Below are positions 62,683 through 64,000 of a DNA stretch of 64,000 bases, piece after piece. The stretch is from Amphibalanus amphitrite. Its lineage: Eukaryota; Arthropoda; Thecostraca; Balanomorpha; Balanidae. The stretch lies in the NCBI RefSeq assembly GCF_019059575.1, contig NW_024881626.1, positions 953,220 through 1,017,219 of the forward strand, given 5' to 3'. The notes beneath the pieces are model-generated. The model saw only the letters and a program-made list of their open reading frames with translations. It was not told where the DNA came from and made no database searches. Made by a program: the position numbers and the translations under genes. Each line of letters starts with the position of its first letter. Position 1 is the first letter of the stretch.

Positions 62683-63390
62683 GTAGTGTAGTGTAGGGTA
62701 GGGTAGGGTAGGGTAGGGTAGGGTAGGGGATTGTAGGGTAGGGTTGGGTAGGGGATTGTAGGGTAGGGTAGGGTAGGGTAGGGGATTGTAGGGGATTGTA
62801 GGGTAGGGTAGGGTAGGGTAGGGTAGAGTTAGGTAGGGTAGAGTTAGGTAGGGTAGGGTAGGGTAGGGTAGGGTAAGGTAGGGTAGGGTAGGGTATAGTG
62901 TAAGGGTAGGGTATGGTAGGGTAGGGTAGGGTAGGGTAGGGTAGGGTAGGGTAGGGTAGGGTAGGATAGGGTAGGGTAGTGTAAGGGTAGGGTAGGGTAT
63001 GGTAGGGTAGGGTAGGGTAGGTTAGTGTAGGATTAGGGTAGGGTAGGAGTAGGGTAGGGTAGGGTAGGGTAGTGTAAGGGTAGGGTAGGGTATGGTAGGG
63101 TAGGGTAGGGTAGGGTAGGGTAGTGTAAGGGTAGGGTAGGGTAGGGTAGGGTAGGGTAGGGTAGTGTAAAGGTAGGGTAGGGTAGGGTATGGTATGGTAG
63201 GGTAGGGTAGGGTAGGGTAGGGTAGGGTAGGGTAGGGTAGGGTAGGGTAGGGTAAGGGTAGGGTAAGATAGGGTGGGGTAGGGTAGGGTAGGGTAGGAGT
63301 AGGGTAGGGTAGGGTAGGGTAGGGTAGGGTAGGTAGGGTAGGGTAGGGTAGGGGTAGGGTAGGGTAGGGTAGGGTAGGGTAGGGTAGGGT
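62683..63390. repeat. (TAGGG)n array 2
   Basis: About 700 bases, same pentamer and variants as array 1 and the same flanks, so it belongs to the second unit of the macro-repeat. The minus-strand LPYPT ORF across it is a periodicity product. Confidence 0.95.
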
Positions 63391-64000
63391 TGCGTTCAGT
63401 AACATCCTAACTTACAAAGGGCTCGAACAACTCGCATGCATCACCATCATACTTTACAGTTCAATTAAAAGCAGTTACCCAGTTCTACAAAAATCATACC
63501 AATAAAAATGCAAGTTTCTACACCCAAACTAATGCATCCGTTAATCATACATATCAAAACATACAGTTATCGCGTAAACCTGTACCTCTAGTCTATATTA
63601 TAAATCCTAAAAAGTCCGCCTCCGTCGGGGTTACGCCCAAAAACGCTTAATGCGGCGCCGTCGATTGACGCAGGAGGGTGAAATTTTCACGGCACGTGGA
63701 TCGCGTCATTCAACAGGTCGTATTAAATTTTGGGCACGATGCGGCGGGTGGGTGCGCCCGTGGCGCGTGCTCACGTGTGTGCCATAGGGTTAACACTAGA
63801 ATCGGCAACAGACTATTGCTCGGGAACGGTAAGGGCTACGGGGGGGTGAAATTTTCGCTGCAAGTCGGACGCGTGCACTCATTTGTCGTATTAAATTTTC
63901 GAGGGGGTGGGTTCAGCGGTGTGCACGTGGTGGGGCCGCGACCGGCGCCGAGCAGAAGGCACGTGCTTTAGGGTCAGTTGTTCGCTTAAAAAACTGAGTG

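Larger units (their letters stand above)
60233..64000. repeat. About 1.46-kb tandem macro-repeat, 2.3 units visible
   Basis: Each unit is: block A (from TATAAATCCTA, through a GTCGGGGTTACTCCCTAAAA motif, to GAAACTTGGACGGTCGGTGG), a (TAGGG)n array of about 700 bases, then block B (GAGTAACATCCTAACTTAC to CCTGTACCTCTAGTCTA). Block A starts at about 60233, 62133 and 63592. Removing the 442-base hAT insertion and its target duplication makes the first interval about 1.46 kb, equal to the second. Block A itself holds two related sub-units beginning GTGAAATTTTCACG. Short ORFs in it recur in each copy and are not genes. Confidence 0.9.

Noticed and set aside
61241..63390. Interstitial telomere
   Set aside because: The unit is TAGGG, not TTAGG or TTAGGG, and it is embedded in a longer macro-repeat with constant flanks.
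63022..63405. LPYPT-repeat minus-strand ORF
   Set aside because: Translation of the TAGGG pentamer array.

Overview
The window is nuclear DNA of an arthropod, most likely a crustacean. Evidence: intron-rich genes with GT-AG junctions, an Imp-L2 insulin-binding protein gene (an arthropod-type gene), very GC-rich coding exons in a background where CpG- and GGCC-rich blocks alternate with AT-rich ones, and dense small DNA transposons. A barnacle-like genome would fit, but that is only an impression. There are no bacterial-type operons, CRISPR arrays or canonical tRNA/rRNA genes.

Layout. 1-3298 (-): the 5' half of a Ty3/gypsy retrotransposon (short gag-like ORF, protease, reverse transcriptase, RNase H), cut by the window edge. 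It probably lies antisense inside the first intron of the next gene. 9391-31310 (+): twelve exons of TTC28, a giant TPR protein with a C-terminal CHAT (caspase-like) domain. The twelve exons join without a frame break into 2,403 codons; only the N-terminal exon(s), about 130 residues, are missing to the left. 31.3-40.4 kb: an intergenic transposon park of TTAA-flanked non-autonomous elements, several nested or head-to-tail, full of AGGTCA half-sites. 40508-41446 (+): a one-exon gene for a small single-pass membrane protein with three PPxY motifs. 41.4-50 kb: intergenic, with a TTAA element carrying a tRNA-derived SINE, small inverted-repeat elements and a possible distal 5' exon. 50126-55026 (+): Imp-L2 in nine coding exons, 271 residues, two Ig domains. 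55.3-58.2 kb: more TTAA and TA elements. 59169-59764 (-): last exon of COA7, a mitochondrial Sel1-repeat protein. 60.2-64 kb: a roughly 1.46-kb macro-repeat containing long (TAGGG)n arrays, one copy of which carries a hAT-type insertion.

The most unusual observation is that three separate exon boundaries in two unrelated genes carry short tandem duplications that copy the splice site together with the adjacent exon edge: a 91-bp unit at TTC28 exon 6, a 70-bp unit x7 at Imp-L2 exon 3, and 75/40-bp units at the Imp-L2 exon 4 donor. Other notable points are perfect inverted AGGTCA-N-TGACCT sites (the ecdysone-receptor consensus) inside the TTAA elements, and a CHAT domain that keeps both the His and the Cys of the catalytic dyad. 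All functional statements come from recognising families by eye; no alignment or database search was run.
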